Shown here: piece by piece, positions 45,424 through 54,458 of the stretch
How positions within the stretch are numbered: position 1 is the stretch's first letter
Layout of the letters: each line of letters opens with the position of its first letter
Source of the DNA: Ignavibacteria bacterium
Lineage (GTDB): Bacteria; Bacteroidota; Ignavibacteria; UBA10030
Length of the DNA stretch: 64,000 nucleotides
Reading direction: 5' to 3'
NCBI GenBank assembly: GCA_016873805.1
Contig: VGVZ01000001.1
Coordinates: 1 to 64,000 of the forward strand
The notes under the pieces: model-generated
Seen by the model: the letters and a program-made list of their open reading frames with translations, nothing else
Told to the model about the DNA's origin: nothing
The model's database searches: none
Made by a program: the position numbers and the translations under genes

Positions 45424-45523
45424 AGGTGTCTCCTTGATAATTGTGAACGAGAGTATTGATGGCTTGAAATGTTGAGGTTGATGATACGAAAACTTTCGCG
45501 TCCAAACACGGTGAAATCGTCTT

Positions 45524-46432
45524 CTACGTGCGATTCAGCCGAAGCATCGCCTTCAGCACGTAGCCCGCAATAGCGGGGTTTTCCTTCAATCGCCGGACGG
45601 AATATGCATACCACTGCTCGCCGAACGGAACATAGACCCGGAGACGATGTCCATCCGCAACAATCCGATCGCGCAAAGCTTCACGCACACCAAGCAGCAT
45701 TTGGTATTCATACTGGTGTTTCTGCCGCTCATATTTCTTGATCAGCTCATAACTCCGATCGACAAGATACTCGTCGTGCGTCGCGATCCCCACGTAGGCG
45801 CCGTTCGCAAACATCAGATCCAGCAGCGAAACGAAACTGTCGCGGATTTCCTGATACTCCTTGAATGCGATCTCCGCCGGTTCGACGTAGATCCCCTTGC
45901 ACAGGCGGACGTTCGCCCCGAGCTTCAGCAGGTCCCGAACATCATTCTCACTTCGACGCATGTACGACTGGATGACAACCCCCACGTTCGCAAATCCCTC
46001 CTTGCGAAGCCGATGATAGATCTCCAGGGTCGCGTCCGTGGTGCTCGAATCTTCCATGTCGATCCGAACAAAATTCCCTACAGATCGCGCATGATCCACG
46101 ATGGATCGTACGTTCTGGAAGCAGAATTCGTGATCAATCCGAAGCCCAAGCTGACTCAACTTCACGGAGAAATTTGTATCGAGCCGGTGGCTGGTCATTG
46201 CATCGATGACCGTCCTCCAATCTCTGACCATTTGCTCGGCGGGATTCCGTTCGAGAATGTCCTCGCCGAGGATGTCGAGGGTCGCCATCATCGAATTTTG
46301 ATTGAGTCTCCGAACGGCGTCAGTTGCAGCCTCGAGCGTCGTCCCTGCGATGTAGCGTTTCGAGACACGTCCAACGATTGATTTGGGAATTAGTGGGAGC
46401 GTTTTGGCAATCAGCGAATTCAGGAGATGCAT
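45524..46432 (-). CDS. Proline dehydrogenase
   Basis: A FAD-dependent proline dehydrogenase of the single-domain type. It has the TIM-barrel blocks NFSVKLSQLG, FVRIDMEDSS, GVVIQSYMRR, VRLCKGIYVEP and YEYQMLLGVR, and VYVPFGEQWYAYSVRRLKENP near the C-terminus, which supply FAD and proline contacts. It converts proline to pyrroline-5-carboxylate; no P5C dehydrogenase is in the window. I chose ATG 46432 as the start of the conserved part (302 residues). The alternative ATG at 46522 overlaps the MuiA-family gene by 20 bp. Confidence 0.9.
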   Translation of the reverse strand: MHLLNSLIAKTLPLIPKSIVGRVSKRYIAGTTLEAATDAVRRLNQNSMMATLDILGEDILERNPAEQMVRDWRTVIDAMTSHRLDTNFSVKLSQLGLRIDHEFCFQNVRSIVDHARSVGNFVRIDMEDSSTTDATLEIYHRLRKEGFANVGVVIQSYMRRSENDVRDLLKLGANVRLCKGIYVEPAEIAFKEYQEIRDSFVSLLDLMFANGAYVGIATHDEYLVDRSYELIKKYERQKHQYEYQMLLGVREALRDRIVADGHRLRVYVPFGEQWYAYSVRRLKENPAIAGYVLKAMLRLNRT

Positions 46433-46502
46433 GGGGAGAGTAAGCGTTTGGCTTTCTTGTTCGGTTGTGGGCAAAAGATGGACAGCTGCATGGAACAGCG
46501 GA

Positions 46503-48146
46503 CTATTCCACACCAACCACATTCAGATCGGACGGGTATTCGATACTGAATTTCAGAGGAATCAATTTCTTTTCGCCGGGTGTCAGATTGAGTTTCCACC
46601 GGAGCGAGCCGTCAGCTTCCGGTTTCATTTCTTTAGGTGACGGGGCGATGACTTCAACGACAATTCGTTCGTTGCGAGAGAGTGGTATCTGGTCCCTGAC
46701 CTCGATGTGAATACTTTCTTTTCGTGTATTCTCGATCGATATCAAATAGTCATACGTGATTTTTGTCTTCCGCGTGAAGGTTCCGGTGTATTCCGTAAAA
46801 CGATTCTGAAGCTTTCGTTGTGTCTTCACGCGGTCATCGATACCCAGACCGACGTCAAAGCTTTCTCCCGCCATCGTCCGTTTGAGCGGAGAGGATGCAA
46901 CGAAGGTGTTTTCGAAGAACAGGTTCACCGCTCCGGAGAGGAATGGATACTCTGTCGCGTTCTTGATCGATCCGGTCATGAATGCAGCAGGACTATTCTT
47001 GGGGATGGAGAGATACTTCATCTCCACCGGAAGATCGAACACGCCGACCGTCACTTTGTGCGGAGAATTGTCGCTTGGAATTGTCGCGCGCACGGGAACA
47101 CGGAAGATAACTGACGCTCCCTGCGACTCGACCTCAGCGACCGGCAGTTCCATCTCCATTCGCTCTCGCGACACGGTGATCTCGTCGGTCATTTTCGATT
47201 CTGCGGCCGCATCTTTTCTCCGCAGCGCACCGGCTACCACGGGAGGCGGGGGAAGGAACACATCGACGTACCAGGGCGTAAGTTCTGAGGGAAGTCCCCC
47301 CTCGGAGGGGCGCGCGGTGGAGAGCGTCAGCTCGACATTCGCCCAGTCCTCTCCTGTATTCTGTTTCACCTGACCGGCATAGACAAACTGCACGATTTGG
47401 GAGTTGGAAGAAACTCTGGCTTCGTACGCGGGGTACCAGACTGCTCCGGGGACGACGTACGAAACCGACATCTGGACACGCCCTGAAGTAGTGCTGTTCA
47501 CGGTGATATGGATTTGCTTCTGGCTCTTCCGGGAATAGGCTTGAGAATTTCGGATTTCGCGTTCGACCGTTTCGATCTTACTTCGCAGATCGATCAACGA
47601 CTGATTTGTGGCACGCATCTCAGCAAAGATCCCGCCGAGCTTCTTCTCCAGGAAGGCGAGGAGTCGATCCCATTCCTCCAGCGTGGCCCTCTGAACACCC
47701 GATGGTCGGGCTTCCCGGGACGTCGATATTTTCACAGAGTCGACGAACTCCCGCTGGCTTCGAAGGACAACGAGGGCATCCTGCAGCTTCTGTTCTTCAA
47801 CGCGCAATGAGCGAAGCCTTGACTGCAGGTCGCGAATGCGGACTTCCGGAATGGTGTCGAGAAACACCGTGGCCACGCTCACATCGAGGATTTTCACCGC
47901 ACTCTCCCCCGCTCCACTCACGCGAATTGTCTGGTCTATCAATGTCGTTGGCAGATCGCCGACCACGAGAATCCGCTCTCCCGATGGGAGCTGATCCTTG
48001 ATCGTCCGTGTAACCATCGCACGATCCGGATAGACTGCGACGGCGGAGACAATTGAATTCACTGCTTGATGGGTTGATGGGGCGCCCGTTTGGGCCTGAA
48101 GGAGAAGAGGGATGAAGACGAGAAGGCAAACAGTCCTTTGGAGCAT
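46503..48146 (-). CDS. Mucoidy inhibitor MuiA family protein (DUF4140/DUF4139)
   Basis: A 547-residue exported protein. The ATG at 48146 gives the signal MLQRTVCLLVFIPLLLQAQ; an ATG at 48170 adds eight residues. Residues ~30-110 are a DUF4140-like N-domain (VTRTIKDQLPSGERILVVG). A coiled coil follows (LQSRLRSLRVEEQKLQDALV; NQSLIDLRSKIETVEREIRN). The C-terminal half is DUF4139 (YVVPGAVWYPAYEARVSS, NTGEDWANVELTLSTARP). The biochemical role is unknown; the name comes from a mucoidy phenotype in another bacterium. Confidence 0.85.
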   Translation of the reverse strand: MLQRTVCLLVFIPLLLQAQTGAPSTHQAVNSIVSAVAVYPDRAMVTRTIKDQLPSGERILVVGDLPTTLIDQTIRVSGAGESAVKILDVSVATVFLDTIPEVRIRDLQSRLRSLRVEEQKLQDALVVLRSQREFVDSVKISTSREARPSGVQRATLEEWDRLLAFLEKKLGGIFAEMRATNQSLIDLRSKIETVEREIRNSQAYSRKSQKQIHITVNSTTSGRVQMSVSYVVPGAVWYPAYEARVSSNSQIVQFVYAGQVKQNTGEDWANVELTLSTARPSEGGLPSELTPWYVDVFLPPPPVVAGALRRKDAAAESKMTDEITVSRERMEMELPVAEVESQGASVIFRVPVRATIPSDNSPHKVTVGVFDLPVEMKYLSIPKNSPAAFMTGSIKNATEYPFLSGAVNLFFENTFVASSPLKRTMAGESFDVGLGIDDRVKTQRKLQNRFTEYTGTFTRKTKITYDYLISIENTRKESIHIEVRDQIPLSRNERIVVEVIAPSPKEMKPEADGSLRWKLNLTPGEKKLIPLKFSIEYPSDLNVVGVE

Positions 48147-48277
48147 CAGAAGTCCTTGATTGGCGTTCAAGAAGCGGGAAAAAGATAGTCAGACATGCCC
48201 GAAAATGCAAGGCAAACTGGTTCTCAGGTGCGGGAAAGGGGAGGTAGGGCAACGAGTGTCGGAGCCATAGCGCTCAT

Positions 48278-48299
48278 CGCCATCGGATAAATCCGACGG
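48278..48299. repeat. Short palindrome near the RAYT remnant
   Basis: Arms GCCATCGGAT and ATCCGACGGC around a 2-nt centre, one mismatch. It lies just before the 332-bp direct repeat and looks like a REP-type hairpin. Confidence 0.5.
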
Positions 48300-48625
48300 C
48301 TCATTCATAGCCTGATCGCAAACCTCCTGTCGGAGGTTTCCGATCAGAAGAACGTTTGTTCATACAGAGAACCATGAGAACAAGACGATTAGAAGAAGGC
48401 CTCTTTGACGAATATCCATTTCCAGTCCCGCCAATCTTTGCACAGACCGGAGTTCACAGGATTGCACGCGACGTCTTGAAGGATTCTCCTCACTTCATCG
48501 CCGACGCGCACAATGTGATCATAGCTTTCATGGCGCCAGAATAGACCCTTCCTATTTATCAAGCGATCTGCCTTGAGTGCGTTGTGCCATTGAAGATTCC
48601 CGACAATGTCTGTAGCCAGGTACGG
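48294..48625. repeat. 332-bp direct repeat, copy 1
   Basis: Matches 49476-49807 with only two differences seen, at an offset of 1182 bp. It spans a strong hairpin (48312-48347) and the 3' part of the broken transposase gene. Right of 48625 the two copies diverge abruptly. Confidence 0.92.
48312..48347. repeat. Hairpin downstream of the RAYT remnant
   Basis: A 16-bp stem with one mismatch (CTGATCGCAAACCTCC / GGAGGTTTCCGATCAG) and loop TGTC. Repeated at 49494-49529. Likely a REP-type end or terminator of the transposase unit. Confidence 0.75.
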
Positions 48626-48750
48626 CGACGAGACTCGTCGTCGTACGGGCTCCAGAAGCGGTGCAAAGACAATGTGCACGTGATTCGGCATGATGCAATA
48701 TCCATCCAAATCGTATTCCTTCTCGTCGCGAAAGTGAATAGCCCAACTTG
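48389..48750 (-). pseudogene. 5'-truncated RAYT transposase remnant
   Basis: A C-terminal fragment of a REP-associated tyrosine transposase (IS200-like Y1 fold). It keeps the HUH-type block YCIMPNHVHIVF and the downstream RVGDEVRRILQDVACNPVNSG segment, but the N-terminal start domain is missing. Translation to the left of residue WAIHF reads through the REP hairpin 48751-48771. It is therefore probably inactive. The fragment's 3' part is duplicated at 49571-49807. The intact copy lies immediately to the right. Confidence 0.75.
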
Positions 48751-48771
48751 TCCCCACGCTCTGCGTGGGGA
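48751..48771. repeat. REP hairpin (RAYT-associated)
   Basis: Perfect 9-bp stem TCCCCACGC / GCGTGGGGA, loop TCT. The sister element 49388-49410 (GTTCCCACGC / GCGTGGGAAC) lies on the other side of the intact RAYT gene, in the GTTCCCACGC-type palindrome family commonly seen beside these transposases. Confidence 0.8.
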
Positions 48772-48780
48772 CGCACGCCG

Positions 48781-49314
48781 CTACCACTCGGTGCTGACTT
48801 TGATCAATCCCTCTTTTTCGTAGTAGTCCCGCGCACTGGAGTACTTCCAGTCTGTAGGATGGTCTACATACCCTCGCTTGACGGGATTGTTGTGGATGTA
48901 CTCGATCTTCTGCCGCATCATATCGTCTCCCCGGATGATCTGCGGGTGGCTTCCCTCCTGCCAGACTTGGTATTGCCGATCCCGCTTGTGACGTCGTTTT
49001 GCTGAAGCCAATCTGCGCAACGTCGCGTCCAATCCTTGTGACTGCAGATATTCAATAATCCTTCGCGCAGTGAACGACTTGAAGTCTCCAATTTCCTTTG
49101 AGAGCTGACCGCTGCTTGCGATGAGGTGGAGATGATTCTCCATGATGACATAGGCATACAAGCGGAGTCTTTTCTCACGCTGAAGAAAATCGAGAGAATC
49201 GAGCACGATCTGGACGATTGCGGGTCGAGCGAAGAGAGGTAACCATTGAACAATTGTACAGGTCAAAAAATATGGTTGATTGTTCTCATAGATCTTGTAG
49301 CGACTTCTCCCCAT
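48781..49314 (-). CDS. REP-associated tyrosine transposase (RAYT, Y1_Tnp)
   Basis: A 177-residue intact RAYT. It starts with MGRSRYKIYENNQPYFLTCT and carries the HUH-type motif ENHLHLI at about 59-65. The C-terminal family block KIEYIHNNPVKRGYV and a tail YSSARDYYEKEGLIKV follow. Such enzymes cut and join REP hairpins in single-stranded DNA and are often domesticated. A GGGGGGA run precedes the ATG. It is bracketed by REP hairpins at 48751-48771 and 49388-49410, and by the 332-bp direct repeats. Confidence 0.9.
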   Translation of the reverse strand: MGRSRYKIYENNQPYFLTCTIVQWLPLFARPAIVQIVLDSLDFLQREKRLRLYAYVIMENHLHLIASSGQLSKEIGDFKSFTARRIIEYLQSQGLDATLRRLASAKRRHKRDRQYQVWQEGSHPQIIRGDDMMRQKIEYIHNNPVKRGYVDHPTDWKYSSARDYYEKEGLIKVSTEW

Positions 49315-49387
49315 GAAGTCCCCCCTGAGAGTTGAGTTGATGACCGACCAGATACTTGTTCCCAGAGAGACGCAGGAACAAGCAGTG

Positions 49388-49410
49388 TTCCCACGCGGAG
49401 CGTGGGAACG
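49388..49410. repeat. REP hairpin upstream of the RAYT gene
   Basis: Perfect 10-bp stem GTTCCCACGC / GCGTGGGAAC with loop GGA. It pairs in family with 48751-48771 and lies 74 bp upstream of the RAYT ATG. Confidence 0.85.
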
Positions 49411-49475
49411 AGGGTTAAATGGACGCCGAAGGTTGCCGCTCCATCGCCATCGAATGAATTCCTGCGGCAGGCAGG

Positions 49476-49807
49476 CGACGGCTCATTCATAGCCTGATCG
49501 CAAACCTCCTGTCGGAGGTTTCCGATCAGAAGAACGTTTGTTCATACAGAGAACCATGAGAACAAGACGATTAGAAGAAGGCCTCTTTGACGAATATCCA
49601 TTTCCAGTCCCGCCAATCTTTGCACAGACCGGAGTTCACAGGATTGCACGCGACGTCTTGAAGGATTCTCCTCACTTCATCGCCGACGCGCACAATGTGA
49701 TCACAGCTTTCATGGCGCCAGAATAGACCCTTCCTATTTATCAAGCGATCTGCCTTGAGCGCGTTGTGCCATTGAAGATTCCCGACAATGTCTGTAGCCA
49801 GGTACGG
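49476..49807. repeat. 332-bp direct repeat, copy 2
   Basis: Nearly identical to 48294-48625. It includes a hairpin at 49494-49529 and a further remnant of a RAYT C-terminus (49571-49807, minus strand). Ends abruptly before the outer-membrane protein gene. Confidence 0.92.
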
Positions 49808-49870
49808 GCAGGGAGGTTGACCTTCATCTTCTGAGGCCTTTCTGAGGAGAGATGACTGTGCTAGTCAATC

Positions 49871-51202
49871 TCAAAACGTTAGCACAAATCCGATCCGCGG
49901 TTCCACTCTTTTCTGAGATTTGTACCCGACAATCTTTCCATCCACCTTCTCCGGCGCGAAGGTCCATTCGTAGAGCGTCGAGATGATCAGCCATCGGTAC
50001 GGTCGATATCCCACCTCGGCAGAGAGCAATGAATGCTCATCCGCCACAAACACGCGACCGACATTCTTCTTATCATATCCCCCAATCAAAATGATTTCCG
50101 GTATCACATCCATCATATCGAGCTCGAGGTGAAGCGCACCCCGGTTCTTCACGCCGACAGGTGAATAGTACGCTCCGAGCAGATAGATGCTTCCCAAAAA
50201 TCGCGCGTACAGTTCACCGTAGTATCCCTCCGTCGCCGTCGAAAGCCGCAATGCCTCGGTCTTGCTCACGAATCGCGTCCCTGCGATCGATCTGAACCGC
50301 TCGCGTTCGTAGAGAGGATCGAAGTACGACGGAATAAACTGATCGCCCAGCCACCGCCGCTCATACTTCATCCCAAGTCCTATCGCGGAGCCGCCGGCAA
50401 TATCGAGATCAATTCCAACCGCTACCCCATCGTCGTAATCGACAATGTTGGCGTAGTCGGCATACAAAGTCGTGCGCAGTGCGTTCAGCGACAAAAGTGG
50501 AAATCCGATATCAATCCCCATCACGGTCATCGTGCCGCCGTCCCCAGCTGTGATGATTGTTGCATTTGGATCACCCTTCGTCTTGTCTGCATCGGGATGC
50601 ATGTCTGTGGCGTATGTGGCACCGACTTCAAAACCGCCGAGAATCGGAACGGCGGCCAGATCGGTGTATTGTAGAGGTCTGGCGTATCCCCGGAGTCCAA
50701 GAATCCCTCCCCCACCGAAGTCGCTGTAGACGCTTTCGAAACCGAATGTTCCGAAATCAACATCGAACTCAGCTCCCAACTTCCTTCCATCGTAGCTCGC
50801 ATTGTTCCGATAATAGTACATGATGAAGCCGTGACCGAGCCGGGAGTAGTCGAGCACACCGAGCCTCGCATACACCGGATCATGTTTCATCCCCCATCGA
50901 ACATACCGGAGCATCCGGAAATAGTCATACGTCTCATCAAAATCCTCTATCCGAAGTTTGCCCTCGCGATTGAAGCGAAGGTTGATATCAAGTCCGATCC
51001 CCAGCTTGCCAAACACCAGCTCCGGCATGAGGTTGACGAGGTAGAAGGCCTCGCCGTCAATGACCGTCAAGCCGACATTCCCTCGCATCCCGGATTGTTC
51101 ACGGAAATGCATCATCCCGCCGCGCGGCCGCAGCTGGGCAATCGCAAAGGAGAACCCCAGCAGAAGCAGAATAGTCAGGACAACAAGACGATGCCGATTC
51201 AT
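49871..51202 (-). CDS. Predicted outer-membrane porin-like protein
   Basis: A 443-residue protein with a signal peptide (LVVLTILLLLGFSFAIAQ) and beta-rich repeats ending VEPRIGFVLTF. It has runs such as GLGIDINLRFNRE, FGTFGFESVYSDFGGG and GSIYLLGAYYSPVG, typical of barrel strands. I do not recognise the family. An AGAGGTC site precedes the ATG. The SpmB gene upstream starts 27 bp away, but the pair shares no function I can see. Possibly a general surface or adhesion porin. Confidence 0.7.
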   Translation of the reverse strand: MNRHRLVVLTILLLLGFSFAIAQLRPRGGMMHFREQSGMRGNVGLTVIDGEAFYLVNLMPELVFGKLGIGLDINLRFNREGKLRIEDFDETYDYFRMLRYVRWGMKHDPVYARLGVLDYSRLGHGFIMYYYRNNASYDGRKLGAEFDVDFGTFGFESVYSDFGGGGILGLRGYARPLQYTDLAAVPILGGFEVGATYATDMHPDADKTKGDPNATIITAGDGGTMTVMGIDIGFPLLSLNALRTTLYADYANIVDYDDGVAVGIDLDIAGGSAIGLGMKYERRWLGDQFIPSYFDPLYERERFRSIAGTRFVSKTEALRLSTATEGYYGELYARFLGSIYLLGAYYSPVGVKNRGALHLELDMMDVIPEIILIGGYDKKNVGRVFVADEHSLLSAEVGYRPYRWLIISTLYEWTFAPEKVDGKIVGYKSQKRVEPRIGFVLTF

Positions 51203-51229
51203 GTTGACCTCTGAAGTTGTTCTGAGAGA

Positions 51230-51778
51230 TCAGATTCCAAAAAGAATTCGGCAAATCAAAACGGCGCCGAGCATTCCGAAGACATCGGCCACAAGTCCGG
51301 CCGGAAGAGCATGCCGCGTGTTTTTCACGTTGACCGCGCCGAAGTATACCGCAAGAACATAGAATGTCGTCTCAGTGCTTCCATACATCGTGGAGGCAAG
51401 GACACCGATAAAAGAATCGGGTCCATGGACGCTCATCAGCTCGGTCATGATTCCGAGCGACCCGCTTCCGGAGAGGGGACGCATCAACGCCATCGGGAGC
51501 GTTTCGGCCGGCATGCCGATGAGATTGGTGATTGGCGAGAGGAGAAGTACAAAGACATCCATCGCGCCGCTCGCGCGAAAGATTCCGATCGCGACAAGCA
51601 TCGCCACGAGGTACGGGATGATTCTGATCGCCACATTGAATCCGTCCTTTGCCCCCTCGACGAAGACCTCGTACACCTTGACGCGCTTGACAATTCCCCA
51701 ACCGAGAAAGACCAACAGCATCAGCGGAATCGCGACGATTGAAACCACATTCACCATTGCCCGAAAGAGTTCGCTCAT
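51230..51778 (-). CDS. spmB: SpmB-like nucleoside-recognition membrane protein
   Basis: A 182-residue membrane protein with about five helices. The signature MALMRPLSGSGSLGIMTELM and DSFIGVLASTMYGSTETTFY mark the SpmB/nucleoside-recognition (Gate) family. In spore formers SpmA and SpmB affect spore-core dehydration; outside spore formers their role is unknown. The ATG overlaps the upstream SpmA-like stop by four bases (51775-51778), so both are co-translated and probably form one complex. Confidence 0.85.
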   Translation of the reverse strand: MSELFRAMVNVVSIVAIPLMLLVFLGWGIVKRVKVYEVFVEGAKDGFNVAIRIIPYLVAMLVAIGIFRASGAMDVFVLLLSPITNLIGMPAETLPMALMRPLSGSGSLGIMTELMSVHGPDSFIGVLASTMYGSTETTFYVLAVYFGAVNVKNTRHALPAGLVADVFGMLGAVLICRILFGI

Positions 51779-52776
51779 GACTTCGTCCCTCCTTCCGGTC
51801 CAGATTCGATTATCAAATCCTTCTTGTAGTATTTCAACTTCTCAAGGAGCTTCACGGCAATCAATCCTGCAATCGTTGCACACGAAGCACCAAAGATCGA
51901 TGTGCCGATGATGATGCCCGGGTTCGAAGACCCTGCCGCGGCTCTTACCGCAATCGCCGTTGCGGGGAGCAAGACAAGTCCGGCCGTATTGATCACCAGA
52001 AACGTGCACATCGCGTTGGTTGCCGTTCCGAGTTTCGGATTAAGCTTGTTCAATTCCTCCATCGCTTTAAGGCCGAGCGGCGTAGCGGCGTTACTCAGAC
52101 CGAGCATGTTTGCGGCAATGTTCATGATCATCGCGCCAACAGCGGGGTGATCCGGCGGAACATCCGGAAACAGCCGTTTCGTGAGGGGCGTGAGGAGACG
52201 GGTAAGACTCCGGATCAACCCAGCTGCCTCTGCCACCTTCATCACGCCAAGCCACAGGGCCATGATCCCGATCAGTCCGATGGCGATATTTACGGCGATC
52301 GCGGCGTAATCGAGCGCGGCCTGCGTGACGGCTTTGAACTTCACAAATCGGATCGGCTCGCGCACGAATCGCACTTTCGCCGTGCGTCCATCTTCACTAG
52401 CCACCAGCGACTGCACCGTTGCGGTGAGTTTGTCTTTGGTGCTCGCATACTTCGCGAACTCCTTCCAGATCGCCGGCATCTCGGCCGTCGAACTGAAGGT
52501 CATGCGCGGAATCTCGAGATCACTCTGAATCACAACAGGGAGGCGGATTTCTTCTCCGGAAGTCTGAACGCCGTAGAGGGCATTGAAGGCGGAGCGATCG
52601 ATGACGAGAGTTCCCTCATAGGTTGCCCTCGCGGTTGTCGGGGATTTCGAAATCGACACTACTCCTTCCATTATCATGTCGTTCCGATATCTGTTTTTCA
52701 CATCGGCGTTGAAATCGGTACCGGCCGCAACAAGAATCCCGATTACGACGAGTGAGATCCAAACATAGTTGAGCAT
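51775..52776 (-). CDS. spmA: SpmA-like nucleoside-recognition membrane protein with large insert
   Basis: A 333-residue protein. An N-terminal helix (VWISLVVIGILVAAGT) is followed by a soluble insert of ~110 residues (DRSAFNALYGVQTSGEEIRL) that is not part of the usual SpmA core. The membrane domain then has IGLIGIMALWLGVMKVAEAAGL and NMLGLSNAATPLGLKAMEEL, the SpmA hallmark. It is coupled to SpmB. The insert may be periplasmic. A related pair occurs in many non-sporulating bacteria, so a role in transport or signalling is possible. Confidence 0.82.
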   Translation of the reverse strand: MLNYVWISLVVIGILVAAGTDFNADVKNRYRNDMIMEGVVSISKSPTTARATYEGTLVIDRSAFNALYGVQTSGEEIRLPVVIQSDLEIPRMTFSSTAEMPAIWKEFAKYASTKDKLTATVQSLVASEDGRTAKVRFVREPIRFVKFKAVTQAALDYAAIAVNIAIGLIGIMALWLGVMKVAEAAGLIRSLTRLLTPLTKRLFPDVPPDHPAVGAMIMNIAANMLGLSNAATPLGLKAMEELNKLNPKLGTATNAMCTFLVINTAGLVLLPATAIAVRAAAGSSNPGIIIGTSIFGASCATIAGLIAVKLLEKLKYYKKDLIIESGPEGGTKS

Positions 52777-52931
52777 GGGTGCCTATCCGGGTGATGTAAG
52801 GTTTGTGTGAGTGAGCGTCTCCCTATGGAGAAAAACTGAAACGCACCTGCCCGCCTCTTGAGAATCGTTTTTGGCAGGCGGGGAGTTCGCAGGAAATTCA
52901 CAGAGATCGCAGAGAACAGATCCTTGCGAAC

Positions 52932-54455
52932 TCATAGCATGAAGAGGAACATCAAGATCGATCCGGATGCTGAACAGAGGAAGTTCACGACATCGTTGTT
53001 CATCCAACGAAATCCGCCGACAATGTTGCCGGCCACCGGCGGAACTTCCGGGGCACCAGCACAGTGGATACGCTTTTCTGTCTCCTTTCCACACGACGGA
53101 CAGCGGAACGTTGCCTGTACTGTCGCTCCCAGCAGGCTATCAACCAGACTCGCCACGATACCGGCTCCGATGATCGTGAGTGCGACTTGCCATCCCGCAA
53201 GCCACGGAAGCGCGACGAGTGTCACTATGCCGCTCCCGAACGCACTGCCAAGAATGCCAAGGTAACTCACGCCGCCGTTTACCCCGGCCGCAGTTTCACG
53301 AAATGTCGTGATGAGATATGTCTTGTTCTTCCGCATCAGGCCGATCTCGGTTCCCCATGTGTCGGCCGTGACCGCTGCAATCGCGGCTACGTAGAATGGA
53401 TAGAAATCAAATCCGCGGAAGAAGACTGAGCAGACAAGCAGCGCGCCCGGTATCCCTCCATTTGCGAGGACCTGCGCATAGTCTCTCGTGCTTCCTTTTT
53501 CGAAGATATCCGAGAACTCTCCTTTTCTCCTCTTGCCGAGTTTCGAAAGAACGCTTGAGAGAACAAAAAACGCGAGGATCGGGATTGTCCACTTCCATCC
53601 TCCAATGCCGAAGACAGGGGATGCAAGGAGGAAGACCGCGACGGAGCCGCTCAATGACAGGAATCTAACATAGTGCGAGACAACCGCAATCACGATCGCG
53701 AGCGACGTGCCAAGCGCGTACTGCCGTAGATCGACCTGCATCGAGGGAAGAACGAAGATCGCCAGAAGGAACGCTGTGACGAGAGGAACCGTAAGATTGT
53801 CCAATCCTCTGGCCGATATCGCTTCCCAGGCCGTTGCAGTCAAGGCGGTAATCCCGCTCACCAGAAAAGCAAACTCGTATTGACGGTGTTCCTGTAAACC
53901 GAATTGCTGGAGCCCGGCGTAGACGGTGACAAATGTAATGATAAACATCGTCATCGATCCTTCGACCGATTTCTTGTCGGATGTGAGGCGATATTCGGTG
54001 GGAGAGCGATAGCTTTCTCCGACGATGGCGGCACCGGCGTCCGCAAGGGCAAGCACGAGGATTGAGAGTGAGAGAATCAGCGGGGCACGATACCAGAAGA
54101 TCAAGACCAGAATGAGAAACGAAAGGGGATAGAAGACTGTTCCGTAGGTTGCCCTCCCCGTTCCATGCATCCCTTTGAGAAGCCCCTTCCTGATCGCGAC
54201 GAAATTTACAGCAATGAAAAAGATTGCCAGAATGATTGCCGGAAGCGCAACGGTGAAGATGAGCGGCGCAAAGAAGATCAATATCCCCACCGAAATGTGT
54301 ACGAGCTTGCGCGTGAACTCAGGCGACCACTTGAAGAGGGTCCGAACTCCTTCTCCCAATGCAATCGTACCGAGGAGGCCGCAGAACACGTAGAGCAGTC
54401 TCCACCATTCGGCCGTTGATGGAATCGTGAAGAGATGTGGGAATTGGATTTCCAT
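52932..54455 (-). CDS. Fusion of a phytol/dolichol-kinase-like domain and a DUF92 domain
   Basis: A 507-residue polytopic membrane protein. Residues ~20-240 look like a CTP-dependent polyprenol (dolichol/phytol) kinase: SILVLALADAGAAIVGE and SDKKSVEGSMTMF are its nucleotide- and Mg-binding type motifs. Residues ~270-507 are DUF92: FEKGSTRDYAQVLANGG, TADTWGTEIG, GVSYLGILGSAFGSG and SLVDSLLGATVQA, a Cys pair (CPSCGKE), and WMNNDVVNFL. In plants these activities are separate enzymes, VTE5 and VTE6, which convert phytol to phytyl phosphate and then diphosphate. One polypeptide could do both steps. This is inference from domain content. Confidence 0.85.
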   Translation of the reverse strand: MEIQFPHLFTIPSTAEWWRLLYVFCGLLGTIALGEGVRTLFKWSPEFTRKLVHISVGILIFFAPLIFTVALPAIILAIFFIAVNFVAIRKGLLKGMHGTGRATYGTVFYPLSFLILVLIFWYRAPLILSLSILVLALADAGAAIVGESYRSPTEYRLTSDKKSVEGSMTMFIITFVTVYAGLQQFGLQEHRQYEFAFLVSGITALTATAWEAISARGLDNLTVPLVTAFLLAIFVLPSMQVDLRQYALGTSLAIVIAVVSHYVRFLSLSGSVAVFLLASPVFGIGGWKWTIPILAFFVLSSVLSKLGKRRKGEFSDIFEKGSTRDYAQVLANGGIPGALLVCSVFFRGFDFYPFYVAAIAAVTADTWGTEIGLMRKNKTYLITTFRETAAGVNGGVSYLGILGSAFGSGIVTLVALPWLAGWQVALTIIGAGIVASLVDSLLGATVQATFRCPSCGKETEKRIHCAGAPEVPPVAGNIVGGFRWMNNDVVNFLCSASGSILMFLFML

Positions 54456-54458
54456 CGG

